Source: Clusia tigrina (taxonomy: Eukaryota; Arthropoda; Insecta; Diptera; Clusiidae). Taken from it: 64,000 nucleotides of DNA. Numbering within the stretch: position 1 is the first letter of the stretch; each line of letters begins with the position of its first letter. The notes under the pieces were generated by a model. The model saw nothing but the letters and a program-made list of their open reading frames with translations. It was not told the origin of the DNA and searched no databases. The stretch covers positions 10,001,629-10,065,628 of the forward strand of contig OV050032.1 of assembly GCA_920105625.2 (NCBI GenBank), read 5' to 3'. This document shows positions 33,931 through 47,889 of this stretch, in pieces. The position numbers and the translations under genes are program-made.

Positions 33931-36900
33931 TATACCTATTATGGCACAAGCAACATGAAAAAGGGAAACAACACTAACAGCAACAGCAACAACAAGAACA
34001 GCAACAGCAACAACAAGAATAGCACCAGCAGCACAAAAACAACAGCCAAAACCGAAACACAAGAATTGTGAAACACTGAGCGAGAGAATAAGAGGAAAAA
34101 TTTTGAATCGAAGCACAAAACTGCGCTGCCGTAGCTAAAAATTGAAAAAGTTACTGGTGCGTATACGTAACATTCATCTCGTTGTAGAGTATGATTGTTT
34201 TCTGGTATTTTGTGATTTGTTTCTTTTCGTATTTCAATTATTTTCTTTTTCTACACAAAACACGCGACTCATTGCATCGACTGCGAGTGTCAGTTAGGTG
34301 TGTGCGCGTTGAGCGAAAATTACAAAAAAAGTCCACTTAAAGTAGCAAAATGACAACCAAAGACACATGAGCAGACAGGTGAGGAGGATATACCGACAAC
34401 TACGCTGGACGCCAAATGAAGGCGTGCACACACACAACTGTTCAACGACAAAATCACGCTCCTCTTCAGAGATTTTCATTCACACTACAAAACAGCAGCA
34501 AAAAAAAATCAAAATTCAAATTCAAAGAGGAAAATAGGAAAAAAGAAGAAAAGAGGAAAAACTAACGTCGCACTAAAATAAAAATGTATCTTCTATGTGT
34601 ATCTATCTACACAACAACAAAAAGGCTGCTACTACTGCTGCTGCTGCTACATAGCTCCCCTACTCACCTACCCCCCCTAACTGTGCTCCTTCCTGACTGA
34701 CAAAGCTGCTGCTGCTGCTGCTGCTGCTACTGCTGTTTCTGTTACTATTACTTCTGCTGCTACTGCTGCTGCTGCTACTGCTGCTGCTACTGTCGCTGTC
34801 ATTGCCATATGAGCGAGTAGAAAAAGAACGCTTTCGCTTTTGCCTAGTTAAACTTTATCTAAACGTGTGCCCGTGTGCCCGTGTGTTCCCCCGTGTAAAC
34901 TGTAAGTATGGACATGAGTGTGTATATGTTTGTGAGTATTTTATGTGCGCATTTGACTTTTTTGCCGTTTTTGTCAACGTGAGATAGAGCGACGCACACT
35001 GGCAGTCAAATAGACAAGCAGACGAACAGTCGGGCCGTACGGACCAACTGAGGCACAGACGGACGGACAGAAACAATTTTCACAAATTTAGCTCACCAAT
35101 TGCACAGTGTAACCTCACAGTGGAAATGTGTACTTATCTCTCTGATTGTATGTGTGTGTGTGTGTGCATAAATACACGAATGTACAGAAAATTATTGTGA
35201 CTGTCAGTACGTTTGCATGAATGTGATGTGATGCTAGCGGTTTGTGCACGGGCAGTTGTGTCATAGCAGCAAGTGTAGGTACGCTCACAATCTGTCTAAT
35301 GTAGTTAATAACGACTGCAACGGCAGAATCTGCAGCAACAAAACGCCAATCGTAAACAATGTATATAATAGTGCACACACTAAACAATTCCGACAGAACG
35401 GACAATTTTGGACACAGGCGCTGCTGCTAAAAAGCTAGAGAAAAGGCAACTGTGGAGCTACTAAACATGATAAATGCATGTGTATCGAGAGCACACGTTT
35501 CGTGTATAGTATACGAGATGGGAGAAGAGAAGAGGCATATGCGAGTTTAGCGACACTTGTGACAAGCACTTGGACGTGTACCAAAATGCACGAACAGACA
35601 GTCGCACGTATGGGCTGACCACCTAAACGTCCGCTGACCAAATGCCAACCAGCCGTACGGACGACAACGAATAACAAACTTAGCGAGCAGTAGCGCACCC
35701 GAGGTAAAAAGAGTGGAGCTGCTGTGCACTCGAGTGAAATGCAAATCCATACAAAGCAAAACAAAATTAAAGTCAGCAAAAGCAAGAACAACAACTAAAT
35801 AGTTAAGTAAAAGAACAACTCGCTCAGCTAGCTCCAAGCTTTTCCTGCTGCTGTTGATGTTAATGCTGTTGCTGTTGTTGTTGCTGTGGCTGTTGTTGTT
35901 GTTGTTGCTGCTACTGCTACTGCTGCTGATGCTGCTGATTTTCCGAGGCAGATTTTCACGTTTATATTAAAAGACAACTCGGCGTGCGGATGCGAGTGGG
36001 GATGTATTTATGTATCCATACATACCGTGTGTGTAGGTATGTAGCTGTGTGCATGTATTCGTGTATGTATGTATGTGTATGTTGTCACACTAAATTCGAT
36101 TTTTCTTCGATACGATACGTTGTGTTTTCTTTCAACGCTGCTGAGTTATTTTGTTCTCGATGTTATTTTGCTTGCTGCTACTGGTGCGGATGCTGCTCCT
36201 GTTCGCATTAAAGCAGCATCTGACCGACAGCGCAGGCAGGCTAAAGATATAATTTCGATCACCCGCTCGCGCTCACTTCCTGCGTTTTCATTACGTTCGC
36301 ATACAGTGCAAAGTGAATGAAGAAAATGTGTTCATGCGGGGAAAGTCTCAAAGAAAAGCATTTTGCACGTCAAAAAATTAAATTCTATTTCACAATAAAT
36401 GCAGAATGACAAACGAATAAATGCCATTTCACAATACAATGAGTATTATGCAAAAATAAAATATATGAAAAATAAGAATAAAAAAATGTATATATAAAAT
36501 TCAGTACAAATTAAATATATAGTGAATATAAAATATAAATACAAATGCCATAAAAGTACCTTAAAGTGAAAATGTTCGTTGGAATTTTGTTGAATTCTTG
36601 TTTATTCTGTGGCAAGGCAGCTTCTTTTCTTTTTGTATTTATTGCTTTAATTTGTAAGTTTTCTGATGCAAAACTATGTTTTTGTTTTTGGTGTTTTTTT
36701 TTCGTTAACTTATTTTGTATATTTTGTAGACTTCTTTTGTATTGCTTTTAACAATTTAATTAGCACCTTTTATATGGATTTTAATATTAATAATTTTAAT
36801 AATAATTTGTTGAACAATTCTTTGCAAATTAAGAAAAACTGCGATAGATAACAATAACAACCAGTAAGCGCTATGGACAAAAGTGACTAGAGACTAGGCA

Positions 36901-39900
36901 ACGCACTGAGGAGCACTTCTACTTTTCTGACTGAACTAAATAACTGAACGACTGACTATGTTGACACCCAATGCATACACAAATATAGATACAGACACAC
37001 CATAACTCGTTGATAGATTTAAACTGTTTTCTTCAACAACAACGACGATGAAGGCGAATTCCCTTTCGGTATGATTGTGGGAGGATGTGGGCTGTTTTTC
37101 CTTAAACCGAAATACGAACGACAAATTTCTATTCCCCGAATGGTATATCAATCAATTCAACGTTGCGCGTAGCTATCCTCTCTAACACAATAATGGATTG
37201 AATTTGATTGAATGGGATTGGATTATATTGTATAGGGATGGATCGCTTTTAACGTGCGCTATGCTAAAATCCTATTTTCCTTCCGATACTGAATAGCGAG
37301 TTTCTTGCAGTTGCTGTAACTGATACTGAAAACTGTTTCCTGCTTCTGCTTTCTCGACGAAAATACATACACACAAAATCCTGTTACTGTTTCTGTGTCA
37401 TGCAAACGAGGAGCACAAGCAAGAAAAAAGCACACACAATTTTTAATTTCACACAGTTTCAAATGTGGTTCTCCCGACTCGTTTTGTTGGCCACTAAAAC
37501 GCTAAGACGAAAATTATCGTTACAACTGGCACTGAGCTAAACAATATTTGTGTGTTGCTATCTCGATAGTAGAACAGCGACTCAACCTGACGAGAGCGTG
37601 GAACCACTTTAGAAGTACCCCCAACATTCGTTCTTACCCATTCGTATGGGTACTCGCGCTCGTATATCCATCGACGATACACGATGTGCGCGAGAGAGTC
37701 TGCTGTGTGCTGTATTCTATTCCAGACAGTGTTGCCAAACTAAATGTGGACCAATATCACATGCACGACTGGGCTCCAATTATTGTATATGAGCGCAAAA
37801 CATACCAAAATAATGAAAACGTTCTACTTCGTACTAAGAACAAAATCGCCTGAAATAATATCGGGATTACAAATAATATTTGTTGGCAGCATAAACTGCA
37901 TCTAAAAATTGTATATGAATACAAAAAAAAATCCCTAAACCGTTTTAAGTATTATATATGCAGATACAGACACAGTCAAAGACACAGACTATCTACTATA
38001 TTCAAAAAATTGAGTCTCCCGAAGAATATCGCTAAACCTTCACCAATAATGTGATATAGTGGATGTCGGTGGATGTGTTTAAAATTATTCTTTGTTTTAA
38101 TTACGCTAAACCAAAGAGCAAATAGTAGAGACCAAATTGACTGGTCCACATCTATGGAAAATGCATTTTATGCCAAACTTAAAGGTTGTTGTGGCCAGAA
38201 AATAGCTTATTACATGCGACGTATACGTAATTACTATATTTCTCTTACAATAGTACACAGTGCAGTACTATTAACCAACCTGCTACCCTCTCCTCCTGCC
38301 ACAGCCTTCAATATCGCACCCTCCAAAATTATAGCGCACGTTGGCATCACTGTCTTCTCTTAACGCAGGCACGAATCAAGGCGAGAATGTGACAACCGCT
38401 GTGAGAGAACAGCAACAGCGAGGAACTGAAACTGTCATATATTATTTAATAGCACACACACCCATATACAGCAACCAGCTCGTAAACGCGCGCGCACAAA
38501 ATAGCTACATTGGGAGCATTTACCTAGGGTTGCCAACTTCTTCGGTGTAAAATCTCGGATACACCACATTTAAGCCCGCGCTCATATTTGCGTTTGTTAT
38601 GCAGGAAAATTCTGTGGCGTTGTGGCCCGTTGTCATTCTTTAGTAATTGTGCGATGAATCGCATCGAGTTAATTGCTTTTGTGTGTTTTCCTTTGGCCAG
38701 CAGCTTCTGCTCAACTCAAATGTTGGTTGACATCAATGCTTGTGTGTTGTGCTGCGACACATCATGAGGAAAAACCTCATGCTCATGGTCATGCTCATAG
38801 ATTTGTTAAATTATTATCCTCATTGTCAGTAAGAGCAATTGTTTTAATGTGCCTAAATATACACAATGATTTGTTGGCATCAAAGGCCAATGAGCAGCAT
38901 AAAACCTTTTTTGATTTCTCGAAAAATTGATTGGTTTATAAAAACAGAAAGGAAAAGAGTCATTTTTTAATATCATTCCCTGAGTATATAGTTAAATATA
39001 CAAATCTTTAAATGCAAGCCACACACATATTCCTTTTCTCTGATTAGTACTTAACTAGACCAGAAACTGATCAATATTAATTCAATGGCAATTTAGTTGG
39101 TGATTTAAGTAGATCGAGGATACATGGTAAGAAAAACAAATTAATCTACTGAATCTGATACAAAAGATAAACCTCATCTGGGTCTAAGATACTTGTATTT
39201 GTGCGAATCGAAACCTTTTAGCAGCAAATTTCAGTGTTATATTTGATGATGAGGTCACCATATTCAAAATTGAAATGTGACGCAACACATTTTAGTAATA
39301 GCAAATTAAATTATATTCTATCTACTAAATAAAGCTTTATTTTTTTGGCACAGGCAGTGGTATATATTTCATTTTATGCAAAAACAAAACGAGCAGGAAT
39401 TAAATATTAATAGAAGACAATCACAATATCGCACCTTCCCTGGCGATTATAAATTGAGAGTTCACTGATGCGTATACTTAACATTTATTTATATTTTTCT
39501 GTATTGGTGAAGAAAATGAACAGTGCTGTTTTTAATTTTTGGCAACTCTATTGCCAGCAAAATAAACGTTTTATCACATACATAGAATGAGCACGGAAAA
39601 TGTATACTAGCGAATCTCCAGTGGGAGCAGGAATAGCGGCAGGAGCACTGCCATAACGAGTATCACGGGTATTAACGAAATAAATAGGTTAAATAGTCTC
39701 ACACATACAGCAATTTTTGTATATACAGATTTTTCCATTGGGCGAAAAGCGAGTGGTGCACTGTGCGTGGTGTGCGCTGCTCTGACTTGCCTGTAACGAT
39801 GTCGCTGTCAGTGGATGTATCCATGTGGGTGTACTATCAAATGTAGGTATTGAGGGATATTTGTTTTTGTTTTTGCTCTTTCGCAAATTTAACGAATTTA

Positions 39901-42900
39901 ACTTTTGCTTTCTCTTCTACGCGAACACATAAATTTGCTCTCTTGTTTCTCATCGACCGCGCACGCACACGAGTACACAGCCAATTCCCAAGACTCTGTC
40001 GCCAAGAGCACGCATTTAAGCACTTATCATTAACAGACGACCATACTCCTCCTTTTCCCCTAACCACCACAGCCGTCAAACCCCCAACCATCATGCCAAC
40101 AACTCACTCACACACCACACCCCTCAAATCAAAACAATGCACTCCTTAAACTCTTTGGATGTTTAATAAAAATGTGAATTCTCTTGCATTATTTACTGCT
40201 CTTATGCTGCCACTGTTGCCTCCGTCACTGTCAGTGTCAAATCGTGTGTTTGTACAGCCATACTCAAGCTCACTCCCTCATCGTTCATCTGACATCCCCC
40301 ATCCACAATCGTTCATCCCTATACACCGTGTACTGCGCACAGCTTGCAACAACAAAACTATTAAACTAGATACCTACTACCAACCCAATGGCCACCAAGG
40401 CAACGTCTTATCAAGATTCGCTGACAACTTGAATTTCAAATTCAAAATCAAGGGAGAGAGAGTACTCTGGCTACTCTGGCTACTCTCCCGATTCAACGCC
40501 GACTCGACTTGTACTCTCGCACGCTCAACAACCGTTCGTTTGTACCAATTGTTGTTGTTATTCTTGTTTTTGGTAGTTTCGTGCCGAATTTACTATGTTT
40601 ATCTTGAATATTTTTTTAATAAATCGTTTTCTTTGTGGTAGTAGAGTTGGGCGTAGGGGAGGCGGTCAGTGGGTTATGCTTTGTGGACATGGAAATTTAT
40701 GTTTAATTGTTGTTGGCTGTGGTCGTTAGTGGTGTTTGTTGTGGTACCAATGCGAGCCCTTGTGACTTTTAACTTATGGGAGAGTTTCAGGATATTCGAC
40801 TACGCTAGTGGCACTAGTATGTATATGGAAATGTAGGTGTATATGCATATGTACATACGTGATATTCTTACTCGCTCTCAGCAAAGGGTCTGTGTAAATA
40901 TTTGAGGAGTACAATTTTATTTGTAATGTTGACTTGATTAGTTTTGTTGATTTTGCAACAAATAATTTTGTTTACTCGCACATTCACACAAAATATTGAT
41001 TACTATTTTATTGCATATCCTTCAACCGCAATTAGAATAAATTATTTTTATTTTTCATTTTGATTAACTAAAAAGTTGCCAGTCATGTAATTTTTTTTTT
41101 TTACTTTCTGATTGCAAGTGAATTAAAAAAGCTTTTGTAATTTAAAGATATCGCGACACATCGGTGGGCATTGAGCAAACAGTAAACACACAGCAAATCC
41201 ATATCAACCAATCTGCACATGCGGAAATATACAATGTGAATGTAGTATGTGTAGAAAATATGAAATTTGCTGTTAGTTTAATTAAAAAAAAGAGTTTCCA
41301 CTATACTGAATTTTCTATCCAATTCAATTAAAAAAATAAATATTTCTGCAAATGATCACTTCTATAACACGCACCTTTTTCGAATACGTAATACAGGAAT
41401 ACTACCAAAATTGTGATGCATATCAATCCATCTCAAGTGAAGTCACCTGCTTATTGCACTCTCAAATCTGAATCCACCACTCACCCACCAACCAACAATT
41501 ACATAATAGAATTTACATAAACCTCATTTTGTGTGGCACACGACGACTACAAATACGGAAGTAAGCACTTACACAAACAGAAACCAAGAAAGGTTCACTC
41601 CATTGGTCTTAAATGTGTAACCTAACCTCAAATTATTACCCTCGTATTTAGTTTTGTTTTGGTGCGACAAGTGTAACTTCCACTCAGAAACTTAAAAGCA
41701 AAACTTGTTTATCGCAGAGCGGCAGCAAAGATAACATTGAGAGCAGTCGTCAGTGGTCACATGTTCACTTGCATAGCACAAGATCGAGAAAAACCATAAT
41801 AGGAAAAAACTTATCCCAGTGCTCCCAACTAAACACTCAAATTTGAAGCTGCATTCGGAAAATATACAAAGAACGTAACCAAAGAGAGTCCCCCGGAGCG
41901 CCAAATGAAAACAGAATGAAAAATACACATAAATTATATAAAAAAAAAGAAAATTTGCATTAGAGACGCGTGCTTGGAAGCTGAGAAAACAAATACAAAA
42001 GTGAAGACGCTGCAGAAGTTAGAATAAAGCATGCTAACTGACTGGACTTAACCACTGGATAGCTGGCGTTGGTTGATATCAAGTGAACCACGGCGCAGCG
42101 ACGACGGGAAAAGCATCAGCAGCGAAGAGATACGCGAGTTGACATAGTGACCTAATTCGCTTCTTGGATTCCCTGGTTGCAATGTGAATGTGGTTATATG
42201 CCAACGTGTATTCGTGCTACACTACTATTCGGAACTGCCTTATTTGAAAAGTGTATCAAAATGTACATATTTCAATTCAATAAATTTTCATGCCGCCATG
42301 TTGACTTGCACATCCAAAACAACCCCCCGCCCCTTTCAAATGAAAAAAAACCTTTCCCATCGACGCCATTTGTAAAAAGAAGAAAAAAAATTTCACCTAA
42401 ACCAGGCAAAAATATTGTGCCTGGAAAAGGCTCAATGGTGCTACTACGTACTCCACGCACAGGAAAGTCCAGGCGGAAGCTGGACTGTCGCACAAGCTTT
42501 GCGAAAGCAACCAGCAGAAAAATATGTATTCGAAATGAAAAAAAAAGTTACGCGGATTTGACACCATAACCCAATTCCTAATTTGAATTTTCCGATTATA
42601 TTAATACGCATTTCTGCAGTAAAGCGAAAATTTTCAATCAAAATCGCTTTTCAGTTAGCAAAAAAAAAAACATTTAAGAAAAAATTATAAATTCACTTAA
42701 TAATTAATTAATTTTCAACGCTTACCGCTTATGAAATGAATATGTAGTCGATAAAAAAAAATTATTCACCAAATAAAATATTTTAGAATTTTTTCTATTT
42801 AGAACGCTTATCCTGGAATAATGTTCTTCACAAATGAAAGAATTACAACTAATAAAATTTATTTCCAACTTCAATAGGCTTTGAAGTTTTCAATGCCTAC

Positions 42901-43598
42901 TTATATAAACTAAAAAATATGAACGCTAATCGGAAAGTGGATTCTGCATAGTTATTTTGTCCAATTGACAAGTTTGACAAATTTCACAAATTTTGTGAGT
43001 TTTTGAATATATCTCGTACCTTGGACTGGGCCGCTCTACCGTTCTGCTAGTATTCGGGTAATTGGACAGAACTTCTGCTGTTATTTTCTGTCTGTTTGAG
43101 TTATCGTCGTGCAAGGAGTAATATTGCTTTTGCTCTAGAAATTTCGCCTCTCAATCGTTTTAACACAAGATTATCTTCCTTTATGGTGGGTAAATTTTTG
43201 ATCGCGTAATTTTACTATTTTTACATCAATTCAAGAAGCGTAACGAATAAATTTGTTTTAAAAATTGTTTGGAGAAATCCAGAGAAAAAATGACACAACT
43301 AACTTCGTTGCAGAGGAAACTTCTTGTATCGAGCATTTGTATTGGTCGTGATTGTTTGTTTCATTTTCTGCTTGTTTGTAGAATAGAGTTATTTGTTCTC
43401 TCCCATGAAGAGTGTTGCGCTGTATCTTTTTCTTTCGCTACTATTTGTTGGCATAGTTTGAAAACAATTGGTATACTGCTTGCATAATGCTAGCGAATAA
43501 TTATCTTTTGTTTTAAAATTTATAAAACTTAATTTTAAAAAATCATAATTGAAATTCAAAAAATAAAATAATTTATTTTAATTTCTCTTTGGTCCAGA
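33931..43598. other. Long gene-poor stretch
   Basis: Over 9 kb without a protein I recognise. It has CAG/CTG-type repeats (about 34630-34800 and 35845-35940), CAA repeats (33970-34060) and TG/CA tracts. Open frames such as 38673-38930 (with HEEKPHAHGHAH) and 42177-42569 have no domain I know. If boule has distant 5' exons they would lie here, but none can be chosen from sequence alone. Confidence 0.5.
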
Positions 43599-43604
43599 TT
43601 TATT
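43599..43604 (-). promoter_or_regulatory. AATAAA signal after the 43723-43971 frame
   Basis: Minus-strand AATAAA 119 bases beyond the stop of the hypothetical frame upstream of it. AATAAA is common by chance in such AT-rich DNA. Confidence 0.25.
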
Positions 43605-43722
43605 GCAAAGCTTTTCCATTTCAATGAAATACTAAAATGTTATTAAAAGTTACTATCTATTTACTAAATAATAGGAAAAAGGAGGAGCATGGTCGTGTTT
43701 TAATGATAAATGCTTAAAAAAG

Positions 43723-43971
43723 TTACAAGTTACTATTTACTAAATAAAAGATATAAATAACCTTGCTAAAAACTACCTTTTTGTGTTGGAAGCAGGACAT
43801 AAATACTAGATATATTAAATCTTGATTATACTTTGCTTCTGTTCCGTGCAAAGCAATAAGTTTAACGCAATATATCGGGTGCGCTGCATAATTACCATCG
43901 ATAGCTGATAATACCTCGGATATATGTAGTTTGTGTGAAAACAAAAGATAAGTTTCCTCAAATCTAACCAT
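43723..43971 (-). CDS. Hypothetical 82-residue protein or first exon
   Basis: The frame starts MVRFEETYLLFSHKLHISEV and contains SAIDGNYAAHPIYCVKLIAL; I do not recognise it. In its favour are a good Kozak context (CACCAAAATGG), an initiator-like TCAGTAG about 27 bases upstream, balanced amino-acid composition unlike the repeat-driven frames nearby, and a divergent position 0.6 kb from Syntaxin 8. A donor-like AAAAG/GTAGTT after residue 68 (FQHKK) would make it a first exon, but I found no convincing partner exon. It could equally be a chance frame. Confidence 0.3.
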   Translation of the reverse strand: MVRFEETYLLFSHKLHISEVLSAIDGNYAAHPIYCVKLIALHGTEAKYNQDLIYLVFMSCFQHKKVVFSKVIYIFYLVNSNL

Positions 43972-44576
43972 TTTGGTGAAAATTAGTTTTCTACTGACTA
44001 GATAATAATATACAATTTAGAACTATCTTGTCCTATACACAATCTTTCAATGTACATGATGCATTATAATTAAGTTAGACAAATTATGACTTATACAGCG
44101 CTGTGTCCACGTACCGGGTAGTATTGAGTCAGGATTTGATTTACATGGGATATCTTCCATATATTTACCAGATACTTCGTTTTTAATAAACCATAATCAG
44201 TAATGAGTATGTGTTTTAGTTTGCATTTAGTACTTGGTGAAAACTATTAACCTTCCACGAATCAATATATATTTGACAAAAATCCAACTCAACCCTAGTG
44301 ACTCAGCTATATAGTGGATTATCTCTGTCTAGAAAAGTTGGTATAGAAAATTTGTCACTGCCACTGCTGCTTAATCCAATTGATCATTCACAATAAAGAT
44401 AGTTACATATACTGTTGGCTTACATACACTGTTGTATTTCTTCGGACTCACGAAAACGAATGGTAAAAAACAAACGTCGATAAACGCGAAATTGCAAGGA
44501 ATGGAAGAATGATGGACACATATGCCCATAATAATAAATAAACGACAATTTCCATTGAGCAGATAAAAGAGAGATT

Positions 44577-45557
44577 ATGGCGCTTGTGGATGTTGACTCA
44601 TGGTAGGTAACTGAAAATTTCTTCGAATGGATATATGTAAACAATATTATTTCCTTTAACAGGTTAACAGAATATGAGGCATGTGAACGCCTCAATCAAA
44701 GCATCCTGAATCAGCTCACAGATCGGGAGAAACGTCAGCGCCTATCGCCGGAGTATATTCGTCTAACAGCTGGGATACAAGTGGGACTCAATCAATTCGA
44801 TACTGAACTACGACAGCTTCAGAAAAAACTGGATGGCTCTGCAAAAGGCAATTCAATGTAAGTGTATGTGTATGTCTGTTTGTGGATCTGCATGCCAAGT
44901 TGATTGTCTCTTAAATGTAAAATGTATATTTATCAGTACATTTGAAGAAAATGAACGCCGCCGCCACCACGTAGATACACTTCGGACGCGCTTTCACCAA
45001 GTGCAACGAAAATTTAACAATGCTACCCGATCAGATCGGTCTGCTCTGTTAGATCAGTCGACCAGTTCAGGGTCACCATGGCAAACTTCTGTAGAAGGAA
45101 ATGATCAAAGAGCTATTATAGATGTGAATGACGTCGACACATTAAAAAAACGCCAAATCGATATACTAGAGGACCAAAACCTCGGACTCGAAGCGCTCTC
45201 ACAGTCCATTTCACGACAAATTGTATTAGCATCACAGTTGGGGCAAGAGGTAGAAGATCAAAATGGTAAATAAATAACAAGCTATTTCCAATATTTTGTT
45301 AACGAATGTCTTAATTGAAATCTCGTGTACATTCCAGACATTTTAGATAACTTGGCAAATACTATGGAACGCGTAGATGCGCGTGTAAATGTGGAAACGG
45401 GTAACATCACCATTGTCAGTAATCAGGACAGCACTTGGGGTGAGTTTTACTAGTGTTTATATAATTGTATATGCTATTAAAACATTTTCTGTTTTCAGGT
45501 TATTGGGCTATAATAATTGTGCTGTTCATAAGCATTGTCATCGTTGCCTTAGTTTAG
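44577..45557 (+). CDS. Syx8: Syntaxin 8, Qc-SNARE
   Basis: Endosomal Qc-SNARE that pairs with the other SNAREs of late-endosome fusion complexes. Five exons, all GT-AG, with phases that close: 44577-44602, 44663-44857, 44937-45265, 45338-45439 and 45499-45557. The product is 236 residues, the usual syntaxin-8 length. The N-terminal half is helical and charged (ERLNQSILNQLTDREKRQRL). The SNARE heptads cover about residues 150-210 (LKKRQIDILEDQNLGLEAL through ILDNLANTMERVDARV). A single C-terminal membrane anchor, WAIIIVLFISIVIVALV, ends at the stop, as expected of a tail-anchored SNARE. The start ATG gives MALVDVDSWLTEYEACERLN, which looks like the family N-terminus. Confidence 0.95.
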
Positions 45558-45618
45558 ATATATCTCGGAAGCCTATCAAGTGCATTATTCGTAATAAGTA
45601 ATTGGTATTATATAATTC

Positions 45619-45624
45619 AATAAA
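45619..45624 (+). promoter_or_regulatory. AATAAA polyadenylation signal of Syx8
   Basis: Canonical hexamer 62 bases after the Syx8 stop codon. Confidence 0.75.
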
Positions 45625-47137
45625 CGTACACGTCTAATAAATTTTGTATTTTATGTCCTTATATATTTTAAACAGAGTTTGTGTGTATGTAAATAAAAAT
45701 AAAATTTGTGTATATTAAAGAGACATTACGTATTCATAATTAATTAAAAACAAACAACCGAAGTTAAGCTGTGCTTACACATTGCTCGTTGAAAGAGTGT
45801 TGGTTTTTTGTGGAAACTGCCAGGGACGAAGACAATAAAAAACAAAAGAGCAGAGAATATGCATTACAAACATATTTAAAAACGAATAATTACAACAAAA
45901 TTTGAGGCTAAATTAAATGTATATTTGAAGTTATTTTTTAATATATTATTGTTTCAAACTTTTCCAAAGAAACTAAAACCTTCATTAACTTGTTTTATTA
46001 CATTATTTGCGAACATCTCACAAGTAGAGAAATATTTATTAATAAATTGCCTCGTTAGATAAATCGAATTGTACTGTGTTCTCAACGCCATTGCGACAAC
46101 CATGCTAATGTCAGAAACATAAATCATTTATGTTTCTGATTTAACTCACTTTTATACAAACACAATTGCAGGGGAATTTGTTCATTTAAATGCGATGTTA
46201 AACTGCAGTTAAGTCTCTGTTGAAATGCGTTATTGTAATCAGGCATGTTATGAAAAACGATTCGTTTCGATTTCGGGGTTGAAATCGAATTCGATTTCGC
46301 TTCGTAATTTGTAAATCGATCGGAATAAGCATGTGGAAACGAAAGTGAAATCTAGTCTGACTTCAGTTCCACACATATGTCTGTGTGGAACTCGATTTCA
46401 ATTTCGGTTCTTTGCTTTTAGGCGTCCAGTAAATCTAAAGTTATTTATAAATAATTGGCAATCGCAAAAGAAAATCATGAGTTCGGGGAAAATTATTGCA
46501 CTCTTAATAGAGCAGAATAAAAATAAAGAGGAAGAAGTGAATCGGAAGGTTCTTATAATATTGCATGAAATTATTATATATTATTATTATTATCTTTTAC
46601 TATTGTAATAAAAAATGTAAATAACAGTTGTCATAATGGTTATTGGATGCATTAGCTACTAATATCAGTCACATATTTATAGCAAAGAGAATATTAAAAT
46701 AACTTACCAAATGACAGGCCATTATTATATACACACTGGAATGTTGAAAAATCTCCTAAGACCTGAACTCATAAACTAATACCTCACTATTGAATCTCGA
46801 TCTTTCTCTAGCACATTTTAAATTTTTAGAAAATATATATCTAATATATGTATATTCTACATTTTTGGAGTGAAGACGGGTTCTATATCTATATCTATCT
46901 TCTTTGTTACATATAAATGCCATCGTGTACCGGTGGTCTTAAAAATCGTTTCAGTATTGTAAGCGCAACAGACAACATCTGTTTGTTGTGTCTTCAAAGA
47001 ATGTTTCAAATCTAATTTATTGTGAATACACTTTCTGAACCTTATTGTGAATGATTGAGACAAAGAAGGAAGAGAGAGAAGTACACTTGGATGTAGTTGA
47101 TTGATTTCATTCGGAGTATTGCATTTAATTGATCTCA
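45625..47137. other. Intergenic DNA between Syx8 and MED28
   Basis: No gene seen. Contains a cluster of CGATTTCG-like words (about 46258-46310) and an 11-bp hairpin (46365-46392). Confidence 0.65.
46365..46392. repeat. 11-bp perfect inverted repeat
   Basis: AGTTCCACACA (46365-46375) and its complement (46382-46392) around a 6-base loop. Confidence 0.9.
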
Positions 47138-47749
47138 ATGGCGTCGTCCAGCAATGAAAGTGGTAATCTGATGGATGAATTTGAGGAGGCATTTCAATCG
47201 TGTCTACTCTCATTAACTAAACAGGAGCCTAACACTGGCTCTAATAAGGAGGAAATTGAGTTGGAGGTGCAAAAGACTACAAATCGCTTCATAGATGTGG
47301 CTCGTCAAATGGAAGCATTCTTTTTGCAAAAACGTTTTCTTGTTTCAACCTTAAAACCCGACATGTTGATAAAAGATGAAAATCAAGATCTTCGCATTGA
47401 GATACAACGGAAAGATGCTTTGCTGAATAAGCACTACAATCGACTTGAAGAGTGGAAAACATGTCTGTCGGATATACAACAGAATCCAGTCGCACAGAAT
47501 CGTACTGTAGGTCCTATGGGGGATATTACGGGTATGCCAATGGCAGGCATTAGCCCAAACAGATCCATCGGTCTTATGCCAAATATGCCACCAGGAGCTA
47601 TGGGTATGCCTGGACCAGGACCAGGACAACAACTTCTTCAATCACAATTGCAGCAGCAACATCAACAACAACAGCAACAGCAGCAGCAAAAAATGTTACA
47701 GGCACAGCAGATGCAGCAGCTACGTATGATGGGCAAATTACCAAAGTAA
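47138..47749 (+). CDS. MED28: Mediator complex subunit 28
   Basis: MED28 is a head-module-associated subunit of Mediator, the bridge between activators and RNA polymerase II. A single uninterrupted exon of 203 residues starts at ATG 47138 (CTCAATGG context). The conserved domain occupies about residues 10-120: LMDEFEEAFQSCLLSLTKQE, then VARQMEAFFLQKRF and LVSTLKPDMLIKDENQDLR, then the coiled-coil-like EIQRKDALLNKHYNRLEEW. The tail is Met/Pro/Gly-rich and then Gln-rich (about 20 Gln between residues 165 and 195), ending MMGKLPK. The length is slightly above what I recall for Drosophila because of the Gln tract. It lies 1.5 kb downstream of Syx8 on the same strand. Confidence 0.95.
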   Translation: MASSSNESGNLMDEFEEAFQSCLLSLTKQEPNTGSNKEEIELEVQKTTNRFIDVARQMEAFFLQKRFLVSTLKPDMLIKDENQDLRIEIQRKDALLNKHYNRLEEWKTCLSDIQQNPVAQNRTVGPMGDITGMPMAGISPNRSIGLMPNMPPGAMGMPGPGPGQQLLQSQLQQQHQQQQQQQQQKMLQAQQMQQLRMMGKLPK

Positions 47750-47883
47750 GGTGTCCATGCAAAGAACAAAAACAGGAAAGAATATTTTCCCCGATTCAAA
47801 ACTAAGAGTTACTCAACATACTACACAATATTTGAAAAACAAAGTTATGAAGAATATTCACAAAATATATATGAAAATTAATT

Positions 47884-47889
47884 AATAAA
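47884..47889 (+). promoter_or_regulatory. AATAAA polyadenylation signal of MED28
   Basis: Canonical hexamer 135 bases after the MED28 stop. Confidence 0.6.

Noticed and set aside
38673..38930. Plus-strand frame with HEEKPHAHGHAH, recalling zinc-transporter His loops
   Set aside because: No transmembrane pattern or neighbouring exons of that family were found; the His run comes from a CATGCTCATGGTCATG repeat.
42926..43143. Minus-strand frame AKFLEQKQYYSLHDDNSNRQ with a donor-like end
   Set aside because: Composition is protein-like, but there is no ATG, no good acceptor and an in-frame stop just upstream; it could not be joined to the 43971 frame.
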